From the NCBI GenBank assembly GCA_026397715.1, contig JAPLUN010000414.1, forward strand, positions 1-64,000: DNA of 64,000 bases, given 5' to 3'. The notes under the pieces are model-generated. The model worked only from the letters and a program-made list of their open reading frames with translations. It did no database searches and was not told the origin of the DNA. Below, in pieces: positions 29,101-36,855 of this stretch. A program made the translations under genes and the position numbers. How positions within the stretch are numbered: position 1 is the first letter of the stretch; each line of letters begins with the position of its first letter. This stretch comes from Verrucomicrobiota bacterium (GTDB taxonomy: Bacteria > Verrucomicrobiota > Verrucomicrobiia > Verrucomicrobiales > Verrucomicrobiaceae).

Positions 29101-30553
29101 TATCCCAAATCTGGAAACTGACGGACGGCACAAAAAGATTCGGGTCATAACCGGGCAGCGAAACGGAGGCCAGAGTCTCACCCGTACGTGGATCGAGCAC
29201 CACGACAGCGCCGCGCTCCACGCCGCCATCCTTCATCGCCTGCAAGGTGAGCGCCTGAATGCGGGCGTCGAGTGTGAGGGAGACGTCCTTGCCCGCTTTC
29301 AGTGCGGCATCCTCCTTCTTTTCCATCCCGGCACCCCCATGCAGCCTTGCGTCCTCCTCATCAGGTTTGCGGGTATATCCCACCACATGCGCCGCCAGTG
29401 TCTTGAGGGGATAAACCCGCACCTTCTCCTTCGTGCTCTCCGCCAGCACGACGCCATTGCGGTCGAGGATACGGCCGCGCAGGGTGGGGCCTTCAATGGC
29501 GTGCAGCATGGCCATGGGGAGGGTGATGAGAAGGGCGCACGCGGTGAGTCCGGCCAGCCAGCGCAGGGTGAGGCCTTCGCGGCGGAGCGTGGGATCGAGG
29601 ATGGCCTTCACGCGGGCTTCGACGGGGGCGCAGCGGGTGATGGTGAGAGCGCAGAGCGACAGCCCGGGTGCGAGGCGATTGTGGCGGCTGAGGTCGAGCA
29701 GGGACTGCGCGTAGTCGCTGGCACGCACACCGTGGCGCAGCACGGCATCGTCGCAGGCGCGTTCCTGATCGGCACGGAGCTGGCGGAAGGTCAGCCAGAC
29801 GAGGGGATTGAACCAATGCAGGGCCTTCACCCATTGCGCGGCCCACAGGGCGAGAGGATCGCCGCGCTTCAAATGGGCGAGTTCGTGGAGCAGGACGCCG
29901 CGTTGTTTTTCAGGGCTCCAGGTTTCAAATCCCGCAGGCAGCAGCAGGCGTGGTTTCAGAACTCCCCAGACCATGGGTACGGAATCGTTGGGGCCGATGA
30001 GCAAGAGAGGGATGCGCCGCAGTCCAAGCTCATGTGCGGCCTGAATCAGCAGGGCGCATTCACCCGGACGCAGGGAGGCTTCCAAACGATGCAAGCGCCA
30101 GGCGCTGCGCCCGAGGCGCAGCAACAGCAGGCCGGCGATGAGCAGCCACACCGCGGGCAAAGTGCCTACCACATCCTGCCATGAAATATTCCAAGAGAAG
30201 GAGGGCGGTGTCACGATTTGCGAAGACGTGGGAATGACAGGTCTGGCGGTGGGCACAGTGACAGGGAGGTCTGTGGATGGCAGGACGGATGCGGCACTTT
30301 CCTGTACGGACTCCGGTTCCATCACCGGCCACTCCAGACCGACGTCCGTTTGCGGAAGCACATGCCATGCAGGCAGAGCCCACATCGCCAGGGGAAGAAC
30401 GGCCAGCGTGGCGATGGCGGTGATCCACAGGGCGTAGCGGTGCGCGGCGGCTGTGCGGCGCAAAGCCAAGCCGAGGAGCAGCGCCACAAGCAGCACCGCC
30501 GCACCTTTGAGTGTGGTGTGGGAAAGGAGATCGAGCAACGGTGTCGTGTTCAT
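26123..30553 (-). CDS. BlaR1-like M56 peptidase fused to degenerate PBP transpeptidase-like domain, MreC-like domain and tandem C-terminal repeats
   Basis: M56: 'LLHELAHLKRGDPLALWAAQWVKALHWFNPLVW'; PBP-like: 'LRGRILDRNGVVLAES', 'SAPGAVFQPFTALAAL', 'YFFQLGTEVGYPALFSMAEDLGL'; MreC-like: 'DKGSLDGIVANSPVITSVGLVGKTSTPDPHTTKVILLTD...GEGGVFPVDLLLGRV'. Confidence 0.85.
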   Translation of the reverse strand: MNTTPLLDLLSHTTLKGAAVLLVALLLGLALRRTAAAHRYALWITAIATLAVLPLAMWALPAWHVLPQTDVGLEWPVMEPESVQESAASVLPSTDLPVTVPTARPVIPTSSQIVTPPSFSWNISWQDVVGTLPAVWLLIAGLLLLRLGRSAWRLHRLEASLRPGECALLIQAAHELGLRRIPLLLIGPNDSVPMVWGVLKPRLLLPAGFETWSPEKQRGVLLHELAHLKRGDPLALWAAQWVKALHWFNPLVWLTFRQLRADQERACDDAVLRHGVRASDYAQSLLDLSRHNRLAPGLSLCALTITRCAPVEARVKAILDPTLRREGLTLRWLAGLTACALLITLPMAMLHAIEGPTLRGRILDRNGVVLAESTKEKVRVYPLKTLAAHVVGYTRKPDEEDARLHGGAGMEKKEDAALKAGKDVSLTLDARIQALTLQAMKDGGVERGAVVVLDPRTGETLASVSLPGYDPNLFVPSVSFQIWDSYLKDIGTPLLDRVSSARSAPGAVFQPFTALAALRAGKTPGTYACTPLTRGSGGGVRYGSVTRICRTSLREGAAHGPLNLEQALAKGCSSYFFQLGTEVGYPALFSMAEDLGLQLGTNIFGIKSPPLLPTMEELAKTRSSQRQLNDITTDFASGRGSPATILQMAALYSALANGKVWEPSLTKKSAGRPRLDLNTLPDLPEGLARVRSALREAVIHPQPWARSLTSSKAQIAALADSYATGAKGPHSEVFTHHYWMAGYAPADKPALAFVLYVDETSPDSTLVPDKLGPMVRRVVEEALALPADGSGEVKPVEEKSAAAQAPFDFNAAEISREIKLLEAEPKISFKECKIDNGQLTIVGEAAGMAEALQLRSRLGEIGEKRQIEWVFPVPRNLENGRVEFRASGVYQPSQSSTEEGSKKTKVGPKPPQILNKTTAKVISPSSSASSHSMIIDKGSLDGIVANSPVITSVGLVGKTSTPDPHTTKVILLTDELCLVSAKVEGTLEQGILSGKCTAQAAQPQLHLRFLSRFAKINVGASVHSSGEGGVFPVDLLLGRVKQFKTGDVSGEAIVEPAVDFSTLDQVLVMELKTGAPDQKPPAPAKPKDQAQLRQQSDAAIRMQPALANQWAALKRAGLLADLPAEARPFDTGESEERRVKSSPQFRFDVSRAAGHRWLLASVYRSKNVDEASLQWPEPPEAFKRTYVAAGQCAISILSSDGEHLIIIVSQAQVKPSNLVAPDYSPAMDVAPQTLRPPTAAIDADIIMDPQLASQWKLLKRKGFLADLPAEAILSKPGSPAYAAGIIRFTAPREEAQRWLSVSLGETLRKHYEKQQPWPEKPGTFDYTYEGLGDCMMHLATLNAERVEVRVWRKQPKIFKIAPDESQKPRPAGKLAPEYNEDGLTLNKPTVPRLDVALQTLHPTITPQDAQLPTFRPQPIQYRRQAPAKPSAPTIEMPFPLNRLHGELSAESEKALQRSLGSRNRMQQTLWVRAPQR

Positions 30554-30571
30554 GAGCGGTGCGGTTGAAAA

Positions 30572-30958
30572 TCAGCGGCCTTCGCGCTTGGCTTCATCGA
30601 TGAGTTTCTGGATGCGCGCGGTTTGCTCATCCGTGAGTGCGGCGTCTTTGCGGGTGAGGTGAGCGGCGAGCGCCTCGTCCACGGCGCCGCCGAAGAAGGT
30701 GTCGAGCACCAGTTTCAGGGCATTGAGGCCCGCATGGGCCTTCGACTGCGCCGGGGCGTAAATGACCTCGCGGCCTTCTTTGCGCAGGCGCTTCACATGG
30801 CCTTTCTCCTCCAGGATGTGCATGAGCCGACGCACGGCCATGTCTGTGGGGGGATCTGGGAGCTGGGCCTGCACCGTGGCGACCGTGGCGCTGCCCTCGG
30901 CGTGCAGGACGTTCATGATCTGGCGCTCGCGCCGGGAAAGATTGGTGGTGTCGGACAT
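30572..30958 (-). CDS. BlaI/MecI/CopY family transcriptional repressor
   Basis: 'LSRRERQIMNVLHAEGSATVATVQAQLPDPPTDMAVRRLMHILEEKGHVKRLRKEGREVIYAP'; immediately upstream of M56 gene. Confidence 0.93.
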   Translation of the reverse strand: MSDTTNLSRRERQIMNVLHAEGSATVATVQAQLPDPPTDMAVRRLMHILEEKGHVKRLRKEGREVIYAPAQSKAHAGLNALKLVLDTFFGGAVDEALAAHLTRKDAALTDEQTARIQKLIDEAKREGR

Positions 30959-30980
30959 TACGCTATTTTTTTAGCGAATG
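30956..30980. promoter_or_regulatory. Candidate repressor operator overlapping the BlaI-family start codon
   Basis: CATTACGCTATTTTTTTAGCGAATG: half-sites CATT(A)CGCTA / TAGCGAATG around a T-run. Confidence 0.5.
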
Positions 30981-31138
30981 GAGGCGTGCATGGCAAGTCC
31001 AAACAAGAAAAATTTAACGAATCAGGTCATCATAGACGAGCTGCATCCTCAATCCGCCCCAACAGGGCATCAGTTTGACTCTTCGCCGGGTGCTGAACGC
31101 GCTACCTGCGCCATGCATTCTGAACCACGCTCAATCAC

Positions 31139-31175
31139 AAAAAAAAGAGAGGGCTTTGCGGCCCTCTCTTTTTTT
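31139..31175. terminator. Intrinsic terminator downstream of rplS (bidirectional A/T flanks)
   Basis: AAAAAAAA-GAGAGGGC-TTTGCG-GCCCTCTC-TTTTTTT. Confidence 0.85.
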
Positions 31176-31195
31176 GAAAAACGAATGCGAAAAAA

Positions 31196-31555
31196 TTAAT
31201 TGTCGCTCTGAGCCAGTTCCTTGACGGACATGGCTTCCTTACCCTGGCGCTGACGCAGGTAGTGCAGGCGGGCGCGACGCACTTTGCCGTTCTTGGTCAC
31301 TTCAACCTTGGCCACCTTGGGGCTGTGCACTGGGAAGACACGCTCAACGCCTTCGCCATAGGAAATTTTGCGGACGGTGAAGGCTTCGTTGATGCCGTAG
31401 CCTTTGCGGGCGATGACGATACCAGCGAAGATCTGGATACGCTCTTTGTCACCTTCCACGACTCGGGTGTGGACCTTGACGCTGTCACCCACGGTGAAAG
31501 CGGTGACTTCCTTTTTCAACTGCTCTTGATTGATCTTTTCGATGATGTTGCTCAT
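31196..31555 (-). CDS. rplS: 50S ribosomal protein L19
   Basis: '[62 protein letters not shown]'. Confidence 0.95.
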   Translation of the reverse strand: MSNIIEKINQEQLKKEVTAFTVGDSVKVHTRVVEGDKERIQIFAGIVIARKGYGINEAFTVRKISYGEGVERVFPVHSPKVAKVEVTKNGKVRRARLHYLRQRQGKEAMSVKELAQSDN

Positions 31556-31703
31556 GACACGCTCCTATGGCCACGCTACGCAAGGCCATGAATCAGTCAG
31601 GCCGGGGGCGAGGGGCGGGGAAGATGGAGAGTTTTTAAAATTTGGCAACCTGTTTTTCCCCGTACTGGAAACCTCTTCGCTCCAGCCTATCATCTACCCA
31701 TCC

Positions 31704-32543
31704 ATGGAACCCTCTGTTTTAGCCCTGATCCGCGCCGCCATCTCCGAAGATGTCGGCACGGGAGATGTCACTTCCCTCTACTTCACTCCAGCCGATTCAC
31801 GCTCCCGGGCTGAGATCGTTGCCCGTGAGCCTGGCATCGTTTCCGGGGCTGAAATCGCCGTGACCGTCTTCAAGGAAATCGATCCGTCGCTGGAGGTGGA
31901 GGTCTGCATTCCGGATGGCAGCCCTTTTGTGCGGGGCAGCATCCTCATAAGAGCCGCCGGCAGCACCCGCTCTCTGCTCACTGCCGAACGTACCGCGCTG
32001 AATTTTCTCCAGCGTCTCTGCGGTGTGGCCTCCCAGACGCAGCGCTACGTGGAAGCGGTGAAGCCGCACCCGGTGCAGGTGTGGGACACGCGGAAAACCA
32101 CCCCTGGCTGGCGCCTGATTGAAAAAGCCGCTGTGAAAGACGGTGGCGGCACCAACCACCGCATGGGCCTCTACGACCACGCCATGGTAAAAGACAACCA
32201 CCTGGCCGCCAACAGCGATCTGGCCTCCCTTCAGGCCGCCATTCGCAAACTGCGTGCGGAGCGCCCGGGGGTGCGCGTGCAGCTGGAAGCTGACACGCTG
32301 GATCAAGTGGCCGGCTTCCTGACGCTGGAAGGCGTGGACATGCTGCTGCTGGACAACATGGGGCCCGAAAAACTGCGTGAGGCCGTGAAACTGGTGAACG
32401 GCAAGCTTTGGCTGGAGGCCAGCGGTGGGATTACGATTGAGACGATCAAGGATGTCGCGGCCACGGGTGTGAACGCGATTTCTGTGGGTGCGTTGACGCA
32501 TTCATCGCGTGCGCTGGATCTGGGGTTGGAGCTCTATCATTAG
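31704..32543 (+). CDS. nadC: Nicotinate-nucleotide diphosphorylase (carboxylating)
   Basis: 'EDVGTGDVTS', 'DTRKTTPGWRLIEKAAVKDGGGTNHRMGLYDHAMVKDNH'. Confidence 0.95.
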   Translation: MEPSVLALIRAAISEDVGTGDVTSLYFTPADSRSRAEIVAREPGIVSGAEIAVTVFKEIDPSLEVEVCIPDGSPFVRGSILIRAAGSTRSLLTAERTALNFLQRLCGVASQTQRYVEAVKPHPVQVWDTRKTTPGWRLIEKAAVKDGGGTNHRMGLYDHAMVKDNHLAANSDLASLQAAIRKLRAERPGVRVQLEADTLDQVAGFLTLEGVDMLLLDNMGPEKLREAVKLVNGKLWLEASGGITIETIKDVAATGVNAISVGALTHSSRALDLGLELYH

Positions 32544-32567
32544 TCCTGTGCTTTAGGAAGAGGGGAG

Positions 32568-32588
32568 CCTTGTTGCACAGCAACAAGG
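32568..32588. repeat. Dispersed hairpin repeat copy 1, possibly nadC terminator
   Basis: CCTTGTTGC-ACA-GCAACAAGG then CTACTTTTT. Confidence 0.7.
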
Positions 32589-34139
32589 CTACTTTTTGGA
32601 GTCTGTTTTTGCGAGTTCGTACTGCCAGGTCCAGTCGCCAAGGTAGGACGGGCTTCTCATGGGGACGCCGTTCTTTTTGATCTCGCCACCGTCGTCTTTA
32701 CCGTCCATGCCCACGCACCACAGCAGGTAGCGGCCTGCGGGCGTGGTGCGGTAGCGCATCGCCTTGCCATCGCAGGGATCCAGAGGAACAGCGGTGGCAA
32801 ATTCGGGGACGAGCTCCTGCAGGGCTGCAGGGTAGCGGGCGTGCTTCAAATAAAAACGCTCCAGTGCGATGGCTGCCAGCGCCTGACGTTCACGTGCTTG
32901 AACCAAGAAAACTATCTCCGTGACGCTGGCGAGGGCAGGGACCACCAGGCGGGCCATGATGTAGTCTGGATGCAGCACCAGATTATGCTTCTCTTTCATT
33001 TCGGTGTTCACCCCCTCGGCCGATTTGACTGCGGCAGCTATCCCGCCTTTGCGGAGGGGCTCGATCATGTGCTTCCATTCCTGCTCGGCGATCACGCTCT
33101 TCCAGTGGTCAAACAGGCCGCTCGGCAGCAGAAAGGCGCCGCGGTACGCAGTTTGCTGTTGGTTGGCAAAGAGTGAGGCCAGATCCTCCTTCGTCTTTTT
33201 TCTTCCTGCGGCCACGTCTTGCATATATTCCATAACATTCAGGCCAAAGGCCATCTCCCCCCGGCATGCCTGCAGCAGGGCCTTGTCCAGATCATGCGTA
33301 CTCAGCACCTGGTGCAGCAGGCGCAGGTCCGCATCGGCAAAGGTTCTTTTCTGCAGGCCCAGCCAGATGCCCTCATTAACCTGAGCCTCGGTAGTGTTTC
33401 CCACCAGAAGGCCGATCAGGAGGGGCTCGCTTTCGCAGGCAAGGCCGATTTTCTCCGCTGCGAGCAGGCTGCGGGCGGCATCCGCCCCCTGCCCTGCATC
33501 GATGGCTGCACGCGCACGCAGGCACAAAGCACGCACCAGAGGCTGCGCTGCGGTGTAATGCCGGAGAGACAGGCTGAAGAGCATCTCGGGCAGCTCCCGC
33601 TCCCGCAGTCCGGGGGTGAACATGGCCTGGCTGCGCTGGGGGGCCAGATCGGCGAGCTGCTTGAGGACTGGGAATTTCACGTCCAGCGCCGCCAGAATCT
33701 CCTTGCCGGGGGCGGAGGATACAGCTGGGAGGTCGAGATACTTTGTCTCGCGCAGAAACTTTGCCCAGGCCTGCATGTCGGGAATCTCGCCCTTGTCCAC
33801 CCCGCTTGAAGCAGGTGCTTTCCCCTCCAGCTTCAAGGCTGCGAGGGCCTTGCGTTTCGCCCCGGGCGCTCCTTTGGCTTCGTCATGATCGACGGTTTCG
33901 GTGATGCCGTCGAGAGGCTCAATGGCCAGCAGGTTTTGCGCCGCCGGCGGCGTCTCGGGCAGCAGGCTGAGGTGGTCGAAGGTTTCGCCTTCGTGTTCGA
34001 TCATGGCCTTCACCGCGGCCCAGCGGCGGCGGCCGCTCCAGTTTGTCCAGACATAGAGCAGGACGACAAGGGTGACGAGGGTGATGACGAAACAGAGGAG
34101 GATGCGGACGAAGCGTTTGGAAAGGAGGCGGCGGATCAT
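32589..34139 (-). CDS. Hypothetical membrane-anchored protein
   Basis: 516-aa ORF, N-terminal TM 'FVRILLCFVITLVTLVVLLYVWTNW'; downstream of ECF sigma gene. Confidence 0.8.
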   Translation of the reverse strand: MIRRLLSKRFVRILLCFVITLVTLVVLLYVWTNWSGRRRWAAVKAMIEHEGETFDHLSLLPETPPAAQNLLAIEPLDGITETVDHDEAKGAPGAKRKALAALKLEGKAPASSGVDKGEIPDMQAWAKFLRETKYLDLPAVSSAPGKEILAALDVKFPVLKQLADLAPQRSQAMFTPGLRERELPEMLFSLSLRHYTAAQPLVRALCLRARAAIDAGQGADAARSLLAAEKIGLACESEPLLIGLLVGNTTEAQVNEGIWLGLQKRTFADADLRLLHQVLSTHDLDKALLQACRGEMAFGLNVMEYMQDVAAGRKKTKEDLASLFANQQQTAYRGAFLLPSGLFDHWKSVIAEQEWKHMIEPLRKGGIAAAVKSAEGVNTEMKEKHNLVLHPDYIMARLVVPALASVTEIVFLVQARERQALAAIALERFYLKHARYPAALQELVPEFATAVPLDPCDGKAMRYRTTPAGRYLLWCVGMDGKDDGGEIKKNGVPMRSPSYLGDWTWQYELAKTDSKK

Positions 34140-34167
34140 GGTAGCAAGTGGTAGAAGATGAGATGAA

Positions 34168-34464
34168 TCAGTTGGCGGCGAGGAGGGCTTCGAGGGCGGC
34201 AGCGCGCTGCCGCCACAGCAGGGGCGGGGTGGTGTGGCTCATGGCTCCCGCCTGCGGTGAGGAGGGTTCGGCGGGAGTGGTGAAGTACATGACCAAAATA
34301 GCCGCCCAGGCCAGGCTCCAGCCGGCCAGCAGCCAGCGCGGGGTGCGGGCCACGCGTGGGGGCTGTGCGGCGGCGTGCAGCATTTCGGCGCGCCACTCCG
34401 GCGGGAGCGTGCGGCGCTGCAGGGCGCGCAGATCGTTTTCAAAGGGGTCGGGGGTCGCATTCAT
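34168..34464 (-). CDS. Small TM protein, possible anti-sigma-like partner
   Basis: 98 aa with one TM 'WLLAGWSLAWAAILVMYFTT'; start overlaps the end of the sigma gene. Confidence 0.65.
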   Translation of the reverse strand: MNATPDPFENDLRALQRRTLPPEWRAEMLHAAAQPPRVARTPRWLLAGWSLAWAAILVMYFTTPAEPSSPQAGAMSHTTPPLLWRQRAAALEALLAAN

Positions 34465-34967
34465 GACGGTTTCAGTTCATCGTAAAGGGGGCGGAGTTCG
34501 CTGCGCAGCTTGTCCAAGGCATAGCGGTAGCGACTGGCGGCGGTGTTGAGCGGGATGCCCTGCACTTCCGCGATTTCTTCAAAGGTCAAGCCGTCCCAGA
34601 GCTTGAGCTGGGCCACGCTGCGCTGCTCCAGCGGCAGCAGGGCCAGGGCGCGGGTGAGGCGCTGGGCGAGCTCCGCCTGATCAGGGTCTGCATGGGTGGC
34701 GAAGATTTCCACGGGTGCGGCCTCCTCGGCGTCCCGCCGCACGCGGTGCCGCCGCAGCCAGTCGATGGCATGGTGGTGGGCCAGCCGCAGCAGCCAGGCG
34801 CGCAGATTAGCGATGTCCGGCGGGATGGTCTGGCGGGCGAGCTTGATGAAAAAGTCCTGCAGGAGGTCCTTGGCGTCCGCCTCGTTGCCGGTGAAACTGG
34901 TGAAATAGTGAAACAGGCCCGCCGCGTGGGCATCGTAGAGTTCGGGCAGTGTCGGGGCGGCGGGCAT
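34461..34967 (-). CDS. ECF RNA polymerase sigma factor
   Basis: 'GNEADAKDLLQDFFIKL', 'LPLEQRSVAQLKLWDGLTFEEIAEVQGIPLNTAASRYRYALDKLR'. Confidence 0.9.
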   Translation of the reverse strand: MPAAPTLPELYDAHAAGLFHYFTSFTGNEADAKDLLQDFFIKLARQTIPPDIANLRAWLLRLAHHHAIDWLRRHRVRRDAEEAAPVEIFATHADPDQAELAQRLTRALALLPLEQRSVAQLKLWDGLTFEEIAEVQGIPLNTAASRYRYALDKLRSELRPLYDELKPS

Positions 34968-35114
34968 GCGGGGAGAGTTTCACGGACAGGACGGATGGCG
35001 GCGAGATTTTTGTCTGTCCGAATTGACAAGGCGGGGTTCCCCGCCAGTCACGGCACAAAATTACCCTTGTAATCCCCGCGTGTGGGAGCATCCTCAAACC
35101 CTACTTTTTTACGC

Positions 35115-35468
35115 ATGTCACGTCCCCCCAATCGCGGCCCATCACGCAGTGGCCCAAATCGCGGTCCTTCACGCGGCGGCCCACGCCGCCCCAGCGGTCC
35201 GCCCCGCTTCGCCCCACCACCACGTCCGCCGGAGCCTGTGGACGCTGGCAAGCAGAAGGAAGAAGCCATCGAACTCGAAGGCACCATCGCCGCCGTGCTC
35301 GCCGGCACCATGTTCCGTGTGAAGCTGCGCAATGGTCACGAAGTGCTCGCTCATATTTCCGGCAAGATGCGCAAGAAATTCATCCGTCTCGTCATCGGTG
35401 ATGCGGTGAAGATCGAAATGTCTCCCTACGACATGGACAAGGCACGCATCGTTTATCGCATCGGCTAA
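35115..35468 (+). CDS. infA: Translation initiation factor IF-1 with Arg/Pro/Gly-rich N-terminal extension
   Basis: '[67 protein letters not shown]' preceded by ~50 residues of R/P/G/S. Confidence 0.9.
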   Translation: MSRPPNRGPSRSGPNRGPSRGGPRRPSGPPRFAPPPRPPEPVDAGKQKEEAIELEGTIAAVLAGTMFRVKLRNGHEVLAHISGKMRKKFIRLVIGDAVKIEMSPYDMDKARIVYRIG

Positions 35469-35492
35469 GCTGACGCAGGCCCACGCGATCTC

Positions 35493-36044
35493 ATGGCTGG
35501 AGACATTGTTTATTTCGACCTCGAAACGCGTCGCACGGCAAACGATGTCGGCGGCTGGGGCAACAAGCACATGATGGGCATCTCCGTGGCCTGCACGTTC
35601 AGCACCAAGCAGAACGAGTACAGCATCTACACGCAGGAAGAGACGCCGGATCTCATCCGCCAGCTCAAGAACGCCGATCTCGTCGTCGGATTCAATCACA
35701 TCGGCTTCGATTACGAAGTGCTCAAAGGTCACGACCTGCTCTTTGATTCTGCCGATCTGCCGCACAGCCTGGATCTGCTGATCGACCTGGAAAAGGTCCT
35801 CGGTCACCGCATCAAGCTCGACGCTGTGGCCGCTGCCACGCTGGGCATGGGCAAGACCGCCGACGGCCTCGACGCGCTGAAATGGTGGCAGCAGGGGGAG
35901 GTGGCGAAGATCGCCGAATACTGCTGCTATGACGTGAAGGTGACCAAGTGCGTGCATGAGTACGGCATGGAGCACGGCCATGTGAAGTACCACGACCGCA
36001 ATGGCCGCGAGCAGATCGCCAAGGTGGACTGGAAGAAGCTATGA
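35493..36044 (+). CDS. RNase H-like 3'-5' exonuclease-type domain (YprB-like)
   Basis: 'IVYFDLETRRTANDVGGWGNKHMMGISVACTF', 'LVVGFNHIGFDYEVL', 'YCCYDVKVTKCVHEYG'. Confidence 0.8.
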   Translation: MAGDIVYFDLETRRTANDVGGWGNKHMMGISVACTFSTKQNEYSIYTQEETPDLIRQLKNADLVVGFNHIGFDYEVLKGHDLLFDSADLPHSLDLLIDLEKVLGHRIKLDAVAAATLGMGKTADGLDALKWWQQGEVAKIAEYCCYDVKVTKCVHEYGMEHGHVKYHDRNGREQIAKVDWKKL

Positions 36045-36451
36045 CACCGCTGCTCCGCCTGCTCTTGCGCGCCGGCTGGGCACCGCTGGCGGTTCTGATT
36101 TTTCATCAGAAGATCATGCGCACGCCCTGGAGGCAGCAGCTTGATTTCGTCATGCATTACAGCGGCGGAGTCGCCATCTCGTTCTTCATCTGGCACGCGC
36201 TGGACTGCTTTGCGCATTGGTTTGGCCGGCTCACCCCGTTTGCCCGCTACCTCTTCACCTTTGCGCTCGCCTGCACGGTGGGATTGTTCTGGGAGTTCGC
36301 CGAACTTTTTTCCGATGTCGTGTTTGGCTCGCACATTCAGCATAGCGTCCGCGAAACCATGCGTGATCTTTTTGCTGATACGACAGGTGCGCTCACCACG
36401 CTGACGCTGACGTGGATTGTGCGCTGCTTCACGAAGCACTCAGTAAAGTAG
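36041..36451 (+). CDS. Hypothetical small membrane protein
   Basis: 136 aa, several TM segments, ATGA overlap with previous CDS. Confidence 0.7.
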   Translation: MTPLLRLLLRAGWAPLAVLIFHQKIMRTPWRQQLDFVMHYSGGVAISFFIWHALDCFAHWFGRLTPFARYLFTFALACTVGLFWEFAELFSDVVFGSHIQHSVRETMRDLFADTTGALTTLTLTWIVRCFTKHSVK

Positions 36452-36568
36452 TTATCTCTCTCCCGCGAGATGAGCTCAGCGTGCCCGCACTCGCGGAGCG
36501 CCCACGAATAAGCACGGCGTGGCAGTTTGCGTAAGCGCTGTGTACCTCTCGCGGAGCGAGAGGACTAC
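36448..36568. repeat. REPIN-like inverted pair of short palindromic repeats
   Basis: Left end GTAGTTATCTCTCTCCCGCGAGATG; right end CCTCTCGCGGAGCGAGAGGACTAC in inverse orientation. Confidence 0.55.
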
Positions 36569-36572
36569 TGTC

Positions 36573-36809
36573 CTAGCCGCCGGCCAGCCAGGTCTGAAAG
36601 GCAGCTTCCGCGCGCTGCAGCATCTCGGCCTGATTGCGGCGCAGATCGCTGAACTGATTCCACGCGGTCAGGTCTTGCTTGGAGCCGGTGCCTTCGATCT
36701 CGGCGATGAATTCGGTGACGAGATCCAGCTTGTCGCTGTGCTGCTCGCGCAGGTAGGTTTTGCAGGCCACGCCCGTCTCATGCAGTCGATTTTTGGTTCC
36801 CAGTGCCAT
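36573..36809 (-). CDS. Hypothetical protein
   Basis: 78-aa ORF with plausible composition; weak support. Confidence 0.5.
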   Translation of the reverse strand: MALGTKNRLHETGVACKTYLREQHSDKLDLVTEFIAEIEGTGSKQDLTAWNQFSDLRRNQAEMLQRAEAAFQTWLAGG

Positions 36810-36826
36810 GGGTATTCATAAAGGTG

Positions 36827-36847
36827 CCTTGGTGCTGTGCAACAAGG
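36827..36847. repeat. Dispersed hairpin repeat copy 2
   Basis: CCTTGGTGC-TGT-GCAACAAGG (inverse loop orientation). Confidence 0.65.
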
Positions 36848-36855
36848 ACTCCAGA

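Noticed and set aside
28856-30184. 442-aa plus-strand ORF opposite the M56/PBP fusion
   Set aside because: Shadow ORF; minus frame carries HELAH and PBP-like motifs.
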